From an uncultured Lysobacteraceae bacterium (GTDB lineage: Bacteria > Pseudomonadota > Gammaproteobacteria > Xanthomonadales > Xanthomonadaceae), in assembly GCA_946886995.1 (NCBI GenBank), contig CAMPJU010000077.1:1-6523 (forward strand): DNA of 6,523 bases, read 5' to 3'. How positions within the stretch are numbered: the stretch's first letter is position 1; every line of letters begins with the position of its first letter. Both the position numbers and the translations under genes were made by a program. Below are positions 5,562 through 6,523 of this stretch, one piece after another. A model generated the notes under the pieces. The model was not told the DNA's origin. It ran no database searches and saw nothing but the letters and a program-made list of their open reading frames with translations.

Positions 5562-6200
5562 ATGAGCAACGGCAACGGAGTGACGGCCAGCCTTTCCCAG
5601 GCGGCCGACAACATGAAGGACACCGCCGGCAACATCGGCAGTGCGATCGCGTCCACCGCCAGCGGCGCCGCCGCCACGGCGCGCAAGACCGCCAAGAAGG
5701 CCAGCAAGGCCGTCAAGAAGTCGGTCACCAAGGCCAAGCGCAAGCTGACGGCCGCGAGTGCCAAGGCCAAGAAGGAGTCGGCGGCCCTGAAGCGCAAGAC
5801 CGCGACGAAGAAGGCTGCAGCGAAGAAGTCCACGAAGAAGGCGGCCAAGAAGGCCACCCGCAAGACGGCCGCCCGCAAGGGCGCGGCGAAGAAGACGGCG
5901 CGGAAGTCGACGGCACGCAAGTCGACCGCAAGGAAGACGGCCCGCAAGTCGGCGGCCAGGAAGTCGCCGGCCAGGAAGGCCACCGCCCGGAAGTCGACGG
6001 CCCGCAAGTCGACGGCGCGCAAGTCCACCGCCCGCAAGGCGGCACCGCGCAAGGCGACCGCGAAGAAGACGGCCCGCAAGGCCGTGACCGCCGTGCGCAA
6101 GTCGACCGCCACTGCCGCGCGCAAGACCGGCGCGATGAAGAAGACCGCGGCCCGCCGGGCCGGTGGCCGCAAGGCCGCCGCCACCCGCGCAGGCGCGTAA
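5562..6200 (+). CDS. Histone H1-like, Lys/Ala/Arg-rich nucleoid protein
   Basis: This 212-residue, extremely basic protein resembles the C-terminal tail of eukaryotic histone H1 and bacterial proteins such as AlgP and Hc2. Residues 1-38 differ: they are nearly neutral, rich in Ala, Ser, Asn and Asp, and probably amphipathic. From about residue 40 onward it is almost only Lys, Ala, Arg, Thr and Ser, first as KK/AKK patterns and then as pentads of the type ARKST (about 113-170). It has no aromatic residues and no Cys. Such proteins bind DNA nonspecifically through charge and compact it, and the tail is expected to be disordered. Nearly all lysines use AAG. It sits between the two halves of the class II reductase, 155 bases after nrdJa and 81 before the nrdJb-like gene. 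Gene identity is secure as a class; its role in the cell is inferred, and the family name is not fixed. Confidence 0.88.
   Translation: MSNGNGVTASLSQAADNMKDTAGNIGSAIASTASGAAATARKTAKKASKAVKKSVTKAKRKLTAASAKAKKESAALKRKTATKKAAAKKSTKKAAKKATRKTAARKGAAKKTARKSTARKSTARKTARKSAARKSPARKATARKSTARKSTARKSTARKAAPRKATAKKTARKAVTAVRKSTATAARKTGAMKKTAARRAGGRKAAATRAGA
5904..6065 (+). repeat. 15-bp tandem repeat encoding ARKST-type pentads
   Basis: About eleven units begin with AAG and read like AAGTCGACGGCCCGC, in phase with the codons (K-[ST]-[TA]-A-R). One unit, at 5934-5945, is shortened to 12 bp, which keeps the frame. Adjacent copies at 5991-6035 are nearly identical, while flanking ones have drifted. This is typical of expansion by slippage or recombination, and any whole-unit change preserves the reading frame, so length may vary between strains. 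Confidence 0.8.
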
Positions 6201-6209
6201 CGCAAGACG

Positions 6210-6235
6210 CCCGGCCCCCGTTCGCGGGGGCCGGG
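6210..6235 (+). terminator. GC-rich hairpin between the histone-like gene and nrdJb
   Basis: This is a perfect 11-bp stem (CCCGGCCCCCG, 6210-6220, and CGGGGGCCGGG, 6225-6235) with a TTCG loop closed by a G-C pair. It begins nine bases after the histone-like stop. Only two T residues follow, so intrinsic termination may be incomplete. It may instead act as a partial terminator or as a 3'-end stabiliser, letting some transcripts read on into the next gene, which starts 46 bases later. Confidence 0.6.
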
Positions 6236-6265
6236 TTCCATACCGCAACTGTCCAGCGACACCGC

Positions 6266-6271
6266 AAGGAG
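6266..6271 (+). promoter_or_regulatory. Shine-Dalgarno of the nrdJb-like gene
   Basis: AAGGAG lies ten bases before the ATG at 6282 and downstream of the hairpin, so this gene has its own ribosome entry site. No separate promoter was recognised between the hairpin and the start. Confidence 0.6.
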
Positions 6272-6281
6272 CCACGGGCCG

Positions 6282-6523
6282 ATGGCCGTCAAGATCGACA
6301 AGAAAATCAAGGGCTACGCCGTCGTGCGGCCCGAGGACAAGGCCGCTGCGCAGCAGGGCGCGGCCGTCGCGCGCGAAGAGGCCGAGGCCGCCCTGGCCAC
6401 CGCCGACGTCATCCAGATGCACGAGAAGATCGAGCGCCCCGAGGTGCTGGTCGGCTCCACCTACAAGATCAAGTCGCCGCTGGTCGAGCACGCCATGTAC
6501 GTGACGATCAACGACATCGTGCT
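6282..6523 (+). CDS. nrdJb: Class II ribonucleotide reductase accessory subunit NrdJb (5' part, cut by window end)
   Basis: Eighty codons are visible and the frame is open at the window edge. The N-terminus, MAVKIDKKIKGYAVV, is the opening I associate with NrdJb proteins that follow nrdJa in Pseudomonas and Xanthomonas relatives. It is followed by a charged Ala/Glu helix (about 17-40) and then SPLVEHAMYVTINDIVL, which looks like the start of a TSCPD-type domain fold. In P. aeruginosa NrdJb completes the enzyme by providing the C-terminal region with the redox-active cysteines. Those cysteines would lie beyond the window and are not seen here. The call rests on recalled similarity of the N-terminus and on the upstream NrdJa lacking exactly this part. 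An alternative is an unrelated small conserved protein. Confidence 0.72.
   Translation, partial: MAVKIDKKIKGYAVVRPEDKAAAQQGAAVAREEAEAALATADVIQMHEKIERPEVLVGSTYKIKSPLVEHAMYVTINDIV

Noticed and set aside
5904..6065. CRISPR-like array
   Set aside because: The repeats are contiguous 15-bp units without spacers, in frame and coding for protein.
5429..6491. Two long minus-strand frames opposite the histone-like gene
   Set aside because: They arise because AAG/GCC/CGC codons and the 15-bp repeat contain no stop in the antisense frames. Their repeated low-complexity peptides mirror the plus-strand repeat, and they lack a good RBS.

Overview
The window is GC-rich (by eye about 70%), densely coding DNA. 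The gene content, the protein style and a vitamin B12-dependent ribonucleotide reductase split into NrdJa and NrdJb point to a gammaproteobacterium. Xanthomonadaceae/Lysobacteraceae (Lysobacter, Luteimonas or Xanthomonas relatives) is my best guess from family knowledge. I could not run a database comparison.

Left half (about 1-2924), minus strand. Four genes read right to left: a periplasmic DegQ-like trypsin-family protease, a DUF883 (YqjD/ElaB-like) protein with a C-terminal membrane anchor, a two-helix holin-like (YqjE-like) membrane protein, and a small coiled-coil/membrane protein in the position of E. coli YqjK. Gaps are 37 bp, 17 bp and a 4-nt ATGA overlap, so they look like one envelope/stress operon. 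Five bases after the last stop codon lies a perfect 33-bp inverted repeat with a 10-nt loop (1-76) that touches the window edge.

Middle (2925-3237). This is a divergent intergenic region of 313 bp. It holds a GC-rich inverted repeat, a plausible sigma-70 promoter facing right, and a perfect 16-bp palindrome, CCACAACATGTTGTGG, that fits the NrdR-box pattern. A degenerate second box is centred 33 bp downstream. I infer that nrdJ is under NrdR control.

Right half (3238-6523), plus strand. A 722-residue NrdJa has the complete class II catalytic core but no C-terminal redox cysteine pair. A 212-residue Lys/Ala/Arg-rich histone H1-like protein built of ARKST-type pentads follows. Then comes an 11-bp GC hairpin, and then the first 80 codons of a NrdJb-like gene that runs off the window. 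The notable layout is nrdJa, histone-like gene, nrdJb: the two halves of one enzyme are separated by a nucleoid-protein gene. This links deoxyribonucleotide synthesis with a DNA-compacting protein in one locus.

No tRNA, rRNA, insertion sequence, CRISPR array or cobalamin riboswitch was recognised.
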